Below, one piece after another: positions 30,243 through 38,091 of a DNA stretch of 64,000 bases. This stretch comes from Pseudomonas sp. R37(2017) (lineage in GTDB: Bacteria > Pseudomonadota > Gammaproteobacteria > Pseudomonadales > Pseudomonadaceae). The notes under the pieces are model-generated. The model was not told the origin of the DNA and made no database searches. It saw only the letters and a list, made by a program, of their open reading frames with translations. Location of the stretch: contig NZ_NEHO01000001.1 of assembly GCF_002113375.1 (NCBI RefSeq), positions 92,940-156,939 on the forward strand, read 5' to 3'. Both the position numbers and the translations under genes were made by a program. How positions within the stretch are numbered: position 1 is the stretch's first letter; each line of letters begins with the position of its first letter.

Positions 30243-31585
30243 TGCAGCACACTGCAACGGCGGCACGCGAGCCTGGCTTGCTCAAACCGGCAGTGCTCTG
30301 GCTATTGCTGCTGGCGCCGCTGTTCTTCAGCACCTATGGTTTCGCCACTTGGGTCACAGACCAACGCGACGATGTCGGCAGCCTGGTGTTCGATTGGGAA
30401 AACCACATGCCATTCTGGGCCTGGACCATTGTCCCTTACTGGTCCATCGACCTGTTGTACGGCTTGTCCCTGCTGCTACCCCGCAGCCGCGAGGAATTGA
30501 AACGCCATGCCTTGCGCCTGTTGACCGCGCAGGTGATTGCCGTCAGTTGTTTTCTGATATGGCCGCTGCGCTTCACTTTCGCCCGACCGGAACTGGATGG
30601 CGTTTTTGGCTGGTTGTTCGATGTCCTCGCCAGCTTTGACAAGCCGTTCAATCAGGCGCCTTCGCTGCACATCGCCTTGCTGGTGATCCTCTGGGCCTGC
30701 TATCAGCGGCACTTGCAGGGCATCTGGCGCACGGTGATGCATGGCTGGTTCGCCCTGATCGGGATCTCGGTACTGACCACTTACCAGCACCACTTCATCG
30801 ATCTGCCCACCGGCGCGATGCTCGGCTGGCTGTGTGTCTGGCTATGGCCGCTGGAGGGTCCCTCTCTCCTGCAAACCGCGCGTCTTGCACCCCGGGGGAA
30901 ACGCTGGAACCTGGCGTTGTATTACCTGCTGGGGGCTGCGGCTTTCACCGTCCCGGCTTTTTCCTTGGGGGGAGCCTGGCTCTGGCTGCTCTGGCCGGCG
31001 CTGGCGCTGCTGCTGGTGGCACTCAATTACGCCGTGCTGGACGCAGGAGGCTTTCAGAAGCACACCAATGGACGCCTGTCAGCCGCCGCCCGCTGGCTAC
31101 TGGCCCCCTATCTGGTCGCCGCCTGGGTCAACTCGCGCCTGTGGACCCGCAAGGATCCAGATCCCGATCTAGTACTCGACAACGTCTGGCTCGGGCGCAT
31201 ACCGACTCGCCAGGAACTCAAGGACAGCGCCTTTACTGCAGTGTTCGACCTGTGTGCCGAACTCTCGTTCATCCCAGGTTCCGTCGCCTACCGCTCATTG
31301 CCCGTCCTGGACCTTACGGCACCAGACTCCGCGCAATGCGAAGAAGCAGCACTGGCCATCGAAAGCCTGCGCCAGCAAGGGCCGTTGCTGGTCTGCTGCG
31401 CCCTGGGTTATTCGCGCAGTGCCACTGCGCTGGCTGCCTGGCTGCTGCAGACCGGGCGGGCCGCCAGTATCGAGGAAGCCGTTACGCTGATCCAGCGTGC
31501 ACGTCCAGGGATTGTCCTCGGTGCCCGTCATCGCCAGGTACTGGAACAACTATCGCCCAGCAGGGAGGACAGCCGTGTCTATTGA
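30242..31585 (+). CDS. PAP2 / dual-specificity phosphatase fusion membrane protein (YnbD-like)
   Basis: The protein has 447 residues. The N-terminal part is a multi-helix PAP2 lipid phosphatase, with conserved PSLH at 140-143 and an HxxxD motif at His183-Asp187. After further helices, the C-terminal soluble part is a dual-specificity phosphatase with the Cys-x5-Arg loop CALGYSR at 386-392. Both domains are of types that remove phosphate from phospholipid intermediates such as phosphatidylglycerol phosphate. The start overlaps the previous stop by one base (TGATG). Confidence 0.88.
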   Translation: MQHTATAAREPGLLKPAVLWLLLLAPLFFSTYGFATWVTDQRDDVGSLVFDWENHMPFWAWTIVPYWSIDLLYGLSLLLPRSREELKRHALRLLTAQVIAVSCFLIWPLRFTFARPELDGVFGWLFDVLASFDKPFNQAPSLHIALLVILWACYQRHLQGIWRTVMHGWFALIGISVLTTYQHHFIDLPTGAMLGWLCVWLWPLEGPSLLQTARLAPRGKRWNLALYYLLGAAAFTVPAFSLGGAWLWLLWPALALLLVALNYAVLDAGGFQKHTNGRLSAAARWLLAPYLVAAWVNSRLWTRKDPDPDLVLDNVWLGRIPTRQELKDSAFTAVFDLCAELSFIPGSVAYRSLPVLDLTAPDSAQCEEAALAIESLRQQGPLLVCCALGYSRSATALAAWLLQTGRAASIEEAVTLIQRARPGIVLGARHRQVLEQLSPSREDSRVY

Positions 31586-32030
31586 TATGCAGTTGCAGGC
31601 AGCAGCCAGCCTGTTGCGTTGTGGTGGCTCGCTGGATCGACTCTCCAACGGCTTCACCTTGCTGGGCGCCTTGCTCGGTCTGAGCCAATACGTGGTGGCT
31701 ACTCCAGGTAGTTGGCCTCTGGTTTGCAGCAGCGGACTACTGCTGCTCGGCCTTTGGCAGAAGTACTGGGCACTGCGGGTCGCTTTCGATGCCGATCTGT
31801 TCCAACGCCTTGCCCAGAGCCCAGCAGATCTTGGCGAGCGCACCCAGGCTCTGGACCAGACCCTGACTGCGCTTCACCTGCTGCCCGCCGAGCGCGCCGG
31901 CCGCCCCTGGAGCCAACGCGTCGCTGGCGCCCTCATGCTGTTGCGTCGCCAGGCATTGCTGGTGGCGGCGCAAGTCCTGTTGACCCTGGTGTTCATCATT
32001 GCCGGCCCCTGGTTGGCCGTTGCGGGATAA
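31575..32030 (+). CDS. Unrecognised small membrane protein of the lipid operon
   Basis: The protein has 151 residues with no family that I recognise. A first hydrophobic region covers about 25-60 (GFTLLGALLGLSQYVV then a second segment), a polar helical middle covers about 65-115, and a C-terminal membrane helix sits at 128-148 (AQVLLTLVFIIAGPWL). The GTG at 31575 is chosen because GGAGG lies six bases upstream. It overlaps the phosphatase gene by 11 bases and is 9 bases before the acyltransferase gene, so it belongs to the operon. It could be an assembly or accessory subunit. Confidence 0.75.
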   Translation: MSIDMQLQAAASLLRCGGSLDRLSNGFTLLGALLGLSQYVVATPGSWPLVCSSGLLLLGLWQKYWALRVAFDADLFQRLAQSPADLGERTQALDQTLTALHLLPAERAGRPWSQRVAGALMLLRRQALLVAAQVLLTLVFIIAGPWLAVAG

Positions 32031-32039
32031 GGAGTTCTC

Positions 32040-32660
32040 ATGCTGGAGCCCGTGGTTGCCACCCTCATCATCTCTGCCGCACGCCTCCTCACCGGCACGC
32101 GCAGCCTGTGGCTAGGTTGCGCACCGCAAGCGGTACAGCGCATCTATTTCGCCAACCACAGCAGCCATGGCGATTTCGTGCTGCTATGGGCCTCACTACC
32201 ACCGAGCTTGCGTCGCATCACTCGCCCCGTCGCCGGGGCCGATTACTGGCTCAAAAGACCCCTGCGCCGGTACATCATCAACCGCGTATTCAATGGTGTG
32301 CTCATAGACCGTGAGCACAAGGATACTGCCGTCAACCCGTTACAGCCGATGCTCGATGCCCTGGCAAACGGCGATTCGCTGATCATCTTCCCGGAGGGCA
32401 CGCGCAATCCAGAAGACGGCCTGCTGCCGTTCAAAAGCGGGCTGTATCACCTGGCGAAAAAGTACCCCCAGGCGCAATTGATCCCGGTGTGGATCGCCAA
32501 CCTCAACCGCGTCATGCCCAAGGGGCGTGTGCTGCCGCTACCGCTGTTGTGCACCATCAGCTTTGGTACCGCGCTGAAACTGGACGCAGAAGAAAGCAAG
32601 GCGCAGTTTCTCGAGCGCAGTCGCGAAGCGCTGCTGAGCCTGGCTGAGGAGCATGCCTGA
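32040..32660 (+). CDS. PlsC-type lysophospholipid acyltransferase
   Basis: This 1-acylglycerol-3-phosphate acyltransferase-family protein has 206 residues. The catalytic HX4D is at residues 40-45 (NHSSHGD) and the acceptor-binding motif FPEGTR is at 117-122. It probably acylates a lysophospholipid or lysophosphatidate at the inner membrane. It lies inside the lipid operon just before the cytidylyltransferase gene, which would use its product. Confidence 0.9.
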   Translation: MLEPVVATLIISAARLLTGTRSLWLGCAPQAVQRIYFANHSSHGDFVLLWASLPPSLRRITRPVAGADYWLKRPLRRYIINRVFNGVLIDREHKDTAVNPLQPMLDALANGDSLIIFPEGTRNPEDGLLPFKSGLYHLAKKYPQAQLIPVWIANLNRVMPKGRVLPLPLLCTISFGTALKLDAEESKAQFLERSREALLSLAEEHA

Positions 32661-32661
32661 C

Positions 32662-33594
32662 ATGGACAGACAAACATTGATGTTGTTTGCCGGTATTGGC
32701 GCGTTTCTGCTTCTGGCCTCGCTGATCGGTTCCCTACTCAAACGACGCACCCAGGGCGTATCTAACCCGGTGATCGACAACCTCAACACCCGGATCAACG
32801 CCTGGTGGGTGATGGTACTGGTAATCGGGGCTGCCTTCTGGCTCGGTACCACTGCAGTGATCCTGTTGTTCTACACCGTGTCGTTCTATGCCCTGCGCGA
32901 ATTCATGACCCTCATGCCGACCCGACGCAGCGACTATCCGGCACTGGTGGCGGCCTTCTACCTGGCGCTGCCGCTGCAGTACCTGTTGATTTACTACGAT
33001 TGGTACGGGTTGTTTTCGATCTTCATCCCGGTCTACGTGTTTTTGCTGCTACCGATCCTGGCGTCCCTGGGCGGCGATAGCACGCACTTCCTCGAGCGCG
33101 CCTCGAAGGTCCAGTGGGGCCTGATGATCGCCGTGTTCTGCGTGTCTCACGTGCCCGCCCTGCTGACCCTGGACATTGCCGGTTATGAAGGTCGAAACCT
33201 GCTGTTGATCGCCTATCTGGTGATCGTGGTGCAAATGTCGGATGTGCTGCAGTACGTGTGCGGCAAGCTGTTCGGCAAACGCAAGATCGCACCAAAGCTG
33301 TCGCCTTCCAAAACTGTGGAAGGCTTTGTCGGCGGCATTCTGCTGGCCTCGCTGATCGGCTGCGCTTTGTGGTGGATCACGCCGTTCACTGCCTGGCAAT
33401 CACTGCTCATCGCCTTGCTGATCAACTTGCTGGGGTTCGCCGGTGGCATCGTGATGTCGGCGATCAAGCGTGATCGCGGCGTGAAGGATTGGGGACACAT
33501 GATTGAAGGCCATGGCGGCATGCTCGACCGACTGGACTCGGTGTGTTTTGCGGCGCCGATCTTCTTTCATCTAGTGCGCTACGGCTGGACTTGA
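32662..33594 (+). CDS. Phosphatidate cytidylyltransferase (CdsA family, YnbB-like)
   Basis: This membrane enzyme makes CDP-diacylglycerol from phosphatidate and CTP. It has 310 residues and about eight helices. The CDS signature is complete near residues 266-292 (SAIKRDRGVKDWG then GHGGMLDRLD). The start at 32662 has AGGA eleven bases upstream. An alternative ATG at 32653 is only two bases from that site and is less likely. It is the last gene of the operon and is followed by a strong hairpin. It is probably a second copy, since essential cdsA is normally in the frr-dxr region. Confidence 0.92.
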   Translation: MDRQTLMLFAGIGAFLLLASLIGSLLKRRTQGVSNPVIDNLNTRINAWWVMVLVIGAAFWLGTTAVILLFYTVSFYALREFMTLMPTRRSDYPALVAAFYLALPLQYLLIYYDWYGLFSIFIPVYVFLLLPILASLGGDSTHFLERASKVQWGLMIAVFCVSHVPALLTLDIAGYEGRNLLLIAYLVIVVQMSDVLQYVCGKLFGKRKIAPKLSPSKTVEGFVGGILLASLIGCALWWITPFTAWQSLLIALLINLLGFAGGIVMSAIKRDRGVKDWGHMIEGHGGMLDRLDSVCFAAPIFFHLVRYGWT

Positions 33595-33596
33595 GT

Positions 33597-33628
33597 CAAA
33601 AAAAGACCCCGACAAGTCGGGGTCTTTT
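33597..33628. terminator. Bidirectional terminator between the lipid operon and hsp20
   Basis: A 13-bp inverted repeat, AAAAGACCCCGAC with GTCGGGGTCTTTT, ends in T runs on both strands. It serves the lipid operon on the plus strand and hsp20 on the minus strand. Confidence 0.92.
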
Positions 33629-33678
33629 GATGTCAGTCAACTGGGTAACGCTCACTCAGTCCGACCCCTGGCCATGAC

Positions 33679-34125
33679 TCAGTGTTGCAAAGCCGGTTTC
33701 TGCGCCCCATTGATCGGGATGCGCTTGGCTTTCGCCTCTTCCGGAATCACCCGCAGCAGGTCGATGCTCAACAGACCGTTGCTCAGGCCGGCAGCCTTGA
33801 TCTCGATGTGATCGGCCAGGCGGAAGGACAGCTTGAATGCACGCTGGGCAATGCCCTGGTGCAGGAAGGTCACGCCTTCGTTGGCATCACGTTTGCCACC
33901 ACTGATGGTCAGCACACCCTTCTCGACTTGCAGTTCCAGGTCATCTTCCTGGAAACCGGCGGCCGCTACGACGATGCGGTATTGATCGTCACCGTGTTTT
34001 TCCACGTTATAAGGTGGGTAGGTGCTGCCTGGCTCATTGCGCAGGGCGGTTTCGAACAGGTCGTTGAAACGGTCGAAACCTACAGAGGAACGGAACAGTG
34101 GGGCCAGGGAAAATGCAGTACTCAT
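33679..34125 (-). CDS. ibpA: Hsp20/IbpA family small heat-shock protein
   Basis: This ATP-independent holdase of 148 residues keeps unfolded proteins soluble for DnaK/ClpB. The N-terminus MSTAFSLAPLFRSSVGFDRF and the alpha-crystallin domain (about 36-130, with LTISGGKRD and IEIKAAGLSNGLLSIDL) match IbpA. The gene has a sigma32-type promoter and a ROSE-type thermometer in its leader, both listed separately. Confidence 0.94.
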   Translation of the reverse strand: MSTAFSLAPLFRSSVGFDRFNDLFETALRNEPGSTYPPYNVEKHGDDQYRIVVAAAGFQEDDLELQVEKGVLTISGGKRDANEGVTFLHQGIAQRAFKLSFRLADHIEIKAAGLSNGLLSIDLLRVIPEEAKAKRIPINGAQKPALQH

Positions 34126-34190
34126 AGTTCAAATCTCCTGAAAACAATCAGCAAGGTTTTTTGTCTCCGCGACCCGAATTCGGCATCGCG
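34126..34190 (-). promoter_or_regulatory. ROSE-type RNA thermometer in the hsp20 leader
   Basis: The leader RNA has two stems. The upstream one is CGCGA...TCGCG around GCCGAATTCGG (about 34164-34188). The start-proximal one (34134-34154) places TTGCT opposite the ribosome site AGGA across loop TTGTTT. Pairing of a U-U-G-C-U element with the Shine-Dalgarno sequence is the hallmark of ROSE elements, which melt at heat-shock temperature. Confidence 0.78.
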
Positions 34191-34198
34191 TACCCCTT

Positions 34199-34226
34199 AG
34201 ATAGGGACAGCTGATTGCATTTCAAG
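34199..34226 (-). promoter_or_regulatory. Sigma32 heat-shock promoter of hsp20
   Basis: On the minus strand CTTGAAA (34220-34226) and CCCTATCT (34199-34206) are 13 bases apart, close to the RpoH consensus CTTGAAA / CCCCATNT. Confidence 0.85.
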
Positions 34227-34255
34227 AGATTGTTTTCTGCTTTTTTACAAAAGCT

Positions 34256-35215
34256 TCAGGCCGCTTCCGCCACCGGCAGCCCCAGCAAACGCGAGACATT
34301 ATCCAGTTCGGTCTCACGACGCAGGACGGTGAAGAGCTCTACCGCCTCGGAATAATTGCGGGTCAGCATCGCCAACCATTGCTTCAGGCGACCCGGCGAC
34401 TGGCGTGGCGTCATCTGCGCCTTGGCCTGCAACCAGAAATCCTGGATCAGTGGCAGTAGCTCGCTCCAGGTCATTTCCACGACCTCTTCACCGGCCCGGG
34501 CAGCGGCGATCTGCTTCGCCAGATCGGGGCGCGAAACCAGACCACGGCCAAGCATGATGTCATCCACGCCACTGATCTCGCGGCAACGACGCCAGTCTTC
34601 GACACTCCAGATATCACCATTGGCGAACACCGGCACCTTGACCACGTCCTGCACCCGTGGGATCCACTCCCAGTGCGCCGGGGGCTTGTAGCCGTCGACC
34701 TTGGTCCGGGCGTGCACCACGATATGTTCCGCTCCGCCTTCGGCCAGGGCCGTGGCACACACCAGCGAACCGTCCGGGCTGTCGAAGCCCAGGCGCATCT
34801 TGGCGGTGACCGGAATGTGCGCGGGGACGGCACGGCGGACGTGCTCGACGATCCGGTTGAGCAGCTCGGGCTCCTTGAGCAGGACCGCGCCACCACGGGA
34901 TTTGTTGACGGTCTTGGCCGGGCAGCCGAAGTTCAGGTCGATCACCTCGGAACCCAGCTCGCAGGCCAGCGCGGCATTTTCCGCCAGGCACACTGGATCG
35001 GAACCGAGCAGTTGCACACGCAGCGGCACGCCGGAGGCCGTCCGGGCGCCGTTGAGCAACTCCGGGCCGAACTTGTGGAAATAGGCAGGTGTCAGCAACT
35101 GGTCGTTGACCCGAATGAACTCGGTCACGCACCAGTCAATACCACCCACGCGGGTCAGCACATCGCGCAGGATGTCGTCGACCAACCCCTCCATGGGCGC
35201 CAAAGCAATTTGCAT
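34256..35215 (-). CDS. dusC: tRNA-dihydrouridine(16) synthase
   Basis: This flavoenzyme reduces uridine 16 in the D-loop of tRNA. It has 319 residues with the FMN TIM barrel opening [16 protein letters not shown], catalytic Cys in [20 protein letters not shown], and a helical RNA-binding C-terminus. The pattern (CITEF-like [15 protein letters not shown]-like LRVQLLG) fits DusC rather than DusA or DusB. The start at 35215 is preferred over an ATG three codons earlier because it matches family N-termini. Confidence 0.93.
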   Translation of the reverse strand: MQIALAPMEGLVDDILRDVLTRVGGIDWCVTEFIRVNDQLLTPAYFHKFGPELLNGARTASGVPLRVQLLGSDPVCLAENAALACELGSEVIDLNFGCPAKTVNKSRGGAVLLKEPELLNRIVEHVRRAVPAHIPVTAKMRLGFDSPDGSLVCATALAEGGAEHIVVHARTKVDGYKPPAHWEWIPRVQDVVKVPVFANGDIWSVEDWRRCREISGVDDIMLGRGLVSRPDLAKQIAAARAGEEVVEMTWSELLPLIQDFWLQAKAQMTPRQSPGRLKQWLAMLTRNYSEAVELFTVLRRETELDNVSRLLGLPVAEAA

Positions 35216-35288
35216 GAAAAACACACTCGAGGAAAAACGTGCGGCAGTTTACTGGATTATCGAGTGAAAGACTCGCCACAGGGTCGTG

Positions 35289-35726
35289 TCATGCCGGAAC
35301 TTGCAACGCCGAACCATAACCCTCGATGAACTCGGCCGGCATGCGCCTGGGTTTGCCGGAAGACAGCTCGATGCAGACGAACGTGGTTTGTGCGCGCAGC
35401 AATGTTGCATTGTCGCTGGGGCGAATCAGTTGGAAGTGTCGGGTCATTCTCAGACGCTGATCCCAATCGACGATCCAAGTCGCCAGCTGCAACTCATCGC
35501 CTTCGTAGGCCGCTGCCAGGTAATCGATCTCGTGGCGCACCACCGCCATTGCCCGGTCCAGCCGCCGATATTCGACCAGATCCAGGCCAAGGCGTTGGGA
35601 GTGGCGCCAGGCACAGCGCTCGAGCCAGGTCACGTAGACCGCGTTGTTCGCGTGCCCCAACCCGTCAATGTCCTCGGCGTCCACTTGCAGATCAATGATG
35701 AATGGCGTTTCCCGATCCCAGCCCAT
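35289..35726 (-). CDS. Hotdog-fold acyl-CoA thioesterase
   Basis: The 145-residue protein is of the 4-hydroxybenzoyl-CoA thioesterase/YbgC type. The active-site region is DIDGLGHANNAVYVTWLE near residues 18-36, followed by the long hotdog helix. It probably hydrolyses acyl-CoA or acyl-ACP in the cytoplasm. It follows the alpha/beta hydrolase by 48 bases and is last in the TetR-led group. Confidence 0.88.
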   Translation of the reverse strand: MGWDRETPFIIDLQVDAEDIDGLGHANNAVYVTWLERCAWRHSQRLGLDLVEYRRLDRAMAVVRHEIDYLAAAYEGDELQLATWIVDWDQRLRMTRHFQLIRPSDNATLLRAQTTFVCIELSSGKPRRMPAEFIEGYGSALQVPA

Positions 35727-35774
35727 GCCCCACTCCCGGTCATATCGATTCGACCGGGGCAGTGTAACGGAAGC

Positions 35775-36608
35775 TCAGGCCGATTGGCGCGATTGCAGTC
35801 GGCGACCGGCCAGCAGTGATAACACGCCATCAATCACTCTGGGGTCAGCCAGTACCCGCTGATGCCCGCCTTCTTGCAGGCGCAGCAAACGACTGTCGAA
35901 CCAGGCTTCGTGGATCAGCTGCGACTCTTTGACCGATACCATGTTGTCATCTTCGGCGTGGACAACCAGGCCCGGCATATCGAGCTGATAGTGAGCGACA
36001 TCCAGCGTCGAGGCGCGCATGCCGACGTCTCTCTCGACCTGACGAATAAACGCCGAACGGGCCTTGGGGGGCAGCCCGACATAGCGGGCGAAGCCGCGCA
36101 ACACGCCCAGTATCCGCGCCGGTGCAGCGATACTGACCAGCGTTTCCGTGCGCAGGCCCAACTGCACGGCAAGCATGGCGCTGGCACCTCCCATGGAGTG
36201 GCCGATGACCGCTTGCAGTGGCGGCAATTCGGCAGCGGCTTCAAGCATGGCACGGGCAAAGAGCACCACATTCGCCTCGCTGCCCGGCGAGCGACCGTGA
36301 GCCGGACCGTCCAGGGCGACCACGGAGTAACCGGCATCGACCAATGCCGTGATCAGGCTGGCAAACTGCGTTGGCCGCCCTTCCCAACCGTGCATCAGCA
36401 ACACTGCCGGGCCCTGGCCCCAACGCAACGCCGAGAGACCGAAACGCAAGGTGATCCGCTCGGACTTCGCCAACAGCGGCAGCTCCCAGTCACGGGGCGG
36501 CAGATCCCGCGGTGTCATGAAGGCCGATCGCATTTTGCTGGCGACCAGTTGCGGGGCAACCCAGCCCAAGGTGCCATTAACGCCGCGAACCCACTTTAAC
36601 GCGCTCAT
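35775..36608 (-). CDS. Alpha/beta-hydrolase
   Basis: This serine hydrolase has 277 residues. The oxyanion region is LLMHGWEGRPTQF, the nucleophile is in VIGHSMGGASAM, and the C-terminal histidine is in EGGHQRVLADPRVI. It starts 29 bases after the TetR stop, so it is probably controlled by that repressor. The substrate is unknown; an ester, lactone or lipid is likely. Confidence 0.9.
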   Translation of the reverse strand: MSALKWVRGVNGTLGWVAPQLVASKMRSAFMTPRDLPPRDWELPLLAKSERITLRFGLSALRWGQGPAVLLMHGWEGRPTQFASLITALVDAGYSVVALDGPAHGRSPGSEANVVLFARAMLEAAAELPPLQAVIGHSMGGASAMLAVQLGLRTETLVSIAAPARILGVLRGFARYVGLPPKARSAFIRQVERDVGMRASTLDVAHYQLDMPGLVVHAEDDNMVSVKESQLIHEAWFDSRLLRLQEGGHQRVLADPRVIDGVLSLLAGRRLQSRQSA

Positions 36609-36637
36609 CGCATTCTCCTCAGGCCGCAGCCTTCAGG

Positions 36638-37177
36638 TCAACGCACTGCCGATTTGGCGGCGCGCAGTAATCGATCGGACAATTCTCCCGACCCCAGCGC
36701 CCGCGCCAGAGCCAGCCCACCCACCATCAAGGCCAGATCGGCCAGGGCTTTATCGGTTTCCTCAGGACTGGACGCCAACTGCGCGACCATGATTTCCACA
36801 TGCTCATTCAGCGCGACACGAAACGCGTCCGGCAGCCGCCCCAACTCGCCGACCGAAGCCGGGATCGGACACGCCGATTCGGAGGAATCACGGTGCTTGC
36901 GCGACAGGTAAAACGCCGCCACCAACGCGCGACGCTCCTCGCCGGTCAATTGCGCGTCCATATCGGCAATCAGGTCGCGCCGATGACCGAGCAATTGCTT
37001 GAACGCCTCGAGCATCATCGCGTCCTTGCTTTCGAAGTGCGCGTAGAAGCCACCAACGGTCAGGCCCGCCGCCCCCATCACTTCGCCCACACTTGGCTCG
37101 GCCGGGCCGCGCTGAATCAGCGCGGCACTGGCAGCCTTGAGGATGCGTTCGCGGGTCTGAGCTTTTTTGTCGTTCAT
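36638..37177 (-). CDS. TetR-family transcriptional regulator
   Basis: The protein has 179 residues with an N-terminal helix-turn-helix (ILKAASAALIQRGPAEPSVGEVMGAAGLTVGGFYAHFESKD, about 12-52; the recognition helix is near 33-46) and a helical ligand domain. A GGAGG ribosome site precedes the ATG. It is first in an operon with a hydrolase and a thioesterase, so it is likely to repress them and itself. Confidence 0.92.
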   Translation of the reverse strand: MNDKKAQTRERILKAASAALIQRGPAEPSVGEVMGAAGLTVGGFYAHFESKDAMMLEAFKQLLGHRRDLIADMDAQLTGEERRALVAAFYLSRKHRDSSESACPIPASVGELGRLPDAFRVALNEHVEIMVAQLASSPEETDKALADLALMVGGLALARALGSGELSDRLLRAAKSAVR

Positions 37178-37204
37178 CGTTGCCTCCGAATATTACGATT
37201 GAAA

Positions 37205-37220
37205 TATTATTCTCATAATA
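37205..37220. promoter_or_regulatory. Candidate TetR operator
   Basis: A perfect inverted repeat, TATTAT-TCTC-ATAATA, lies 28 bases upstream of the TetR start in an A/T-rich promoter area. The assignment is by symmetry and position. Confidence 0.5.
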
Positions 37221-37300
37221 AATTTTAGCAAGTCATGGCCGTGACCGCTGGTCTGAAGAACAGTTTTTTTGGAAATGGAGGAATCTGGCCAAACGCCAGA

Positions 37301-37334
37301 CAAACAAAAGGGCCATTCAATAAATGAATGACCC
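37301..37334 (-). terminator. Terminator of the tRNA-Ala/Glu cluster
   Basis: On the minus strand GGGTCATTC pairs with GAATGGCCC (one G-T type mismatch), followed by TTTTGTTTG. It lies about 29 bases past the last tRNA-Glu. Confidence 0.85.
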
Positions 37335-37362
37335 TTATAAAATCCCGCAGAGCGGGTAATCG

Positions 37363-37438
37363 TGGCGTCCCCTAGGGGACTCGAACCCCTGTTACCGCCG
37401 TGAAAGGGCGGTGTCCTAGGCCACTAGACGAAGGGGAC
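37363..37438 (-). tRNA. tRNA-Glu (anticodon TTC), second copy
   Basis: The 76-nt gene starts GTCCCCTTCGTCTAG, has anticodon TTC in loop CTTTCAC and an encoded CCA. It is identical to the copy at 37647-37722. Confidence 0.97.
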
Positions 37439-37517
37439 ACAAACCCTTCTATACAACTGATCAGTGCTGAGAGCTGATCGATTCAAGGCCGGTGTGGCCA
37501 GACCTTGAACTGTAAAT

Positions 37518-37593
37518 TGGTGGAGCTAAGCGGGATCGAACCGCTGACCTCCTGCATGCCATGCAGGCGCTCTCCCAGCTGAGCTATAGCCCC
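37518..37593 (-). tRNA. tRNA-Ala (anticodon GGC), second copy
   Basis: The 76-nt gene starts GGGGCTATAGCTCAG, with anticodon GGC in loop ATGGCAT, anticodon stem CCTGC/GCAGG and an encoded CCA. It differs from the other copy by paired changes in the anticodon and T stems. Confidence 0.97.
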
Positions 37594-37646
37594 GGATTTT
37601 TCGCCTCTCGGCGGAGCGACATCTTGCAACATCGCTTCTGTAAAAC

Positions 37647-37722
37647 TGGCGTCCCCTAGGGGACTCGAACCCCTGTTACCGCCGTGAAAGGGCGGTGTCC
37701 TAGGCCACTAGACGAAGGGGAC
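37647..37722 (-). tRNA. tRNA-Glu (anticodon TTC), first copy
   Basis: It is identical to the downstream tRNA-Glu. The offset between the copies is exactly 284 bases. Confidence 0.97.
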
Positions 37723-37801
37723 GCAAACCCTTCTGTACATCTGATCAACGCTGAGTGTTGATCGCTTCAAGGCCGGTGTGGCCAGACCTTGAAGTGTAAA
37801 T

Positions 37802-37877
<76 letters not shown>

Positions 37878-37922
37878 TCATCGTTGATGTTGCCGTTGGC
37901 TTCATCGCTGAGGACGGGGCGA

Positions 37923-37951
37923 ATCTTAAGGGCGTATCGAAAGCCTGTCAA
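37923..37951 (-). promoter_or_regulatory. Sigma70 promoter of the tRNA-Ala/Glu cluster
   Basis: On the minus strand TTGACA (37946-37951) and TAAGAT (37923-37928) are 17 bases apart. An A/T-rich upstream tract resembles an UP element, and a GC-rich discriminator (TCGCCCCG) follows the -10 box. Confidence 0.88.
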
Positions 37952-38091
37952 ACTTATTTTTCAAAAAATTTAAAATTTTTTGCCGACATAACAATCACTT
38001 ACCGCCCTCTCCCCGGAAAATCGGGGCCTGAGGACCACGGCGCGCCCAACGCCGGGCACGCACAATGGCCATCAGCCCTTCATCAAGCGTG

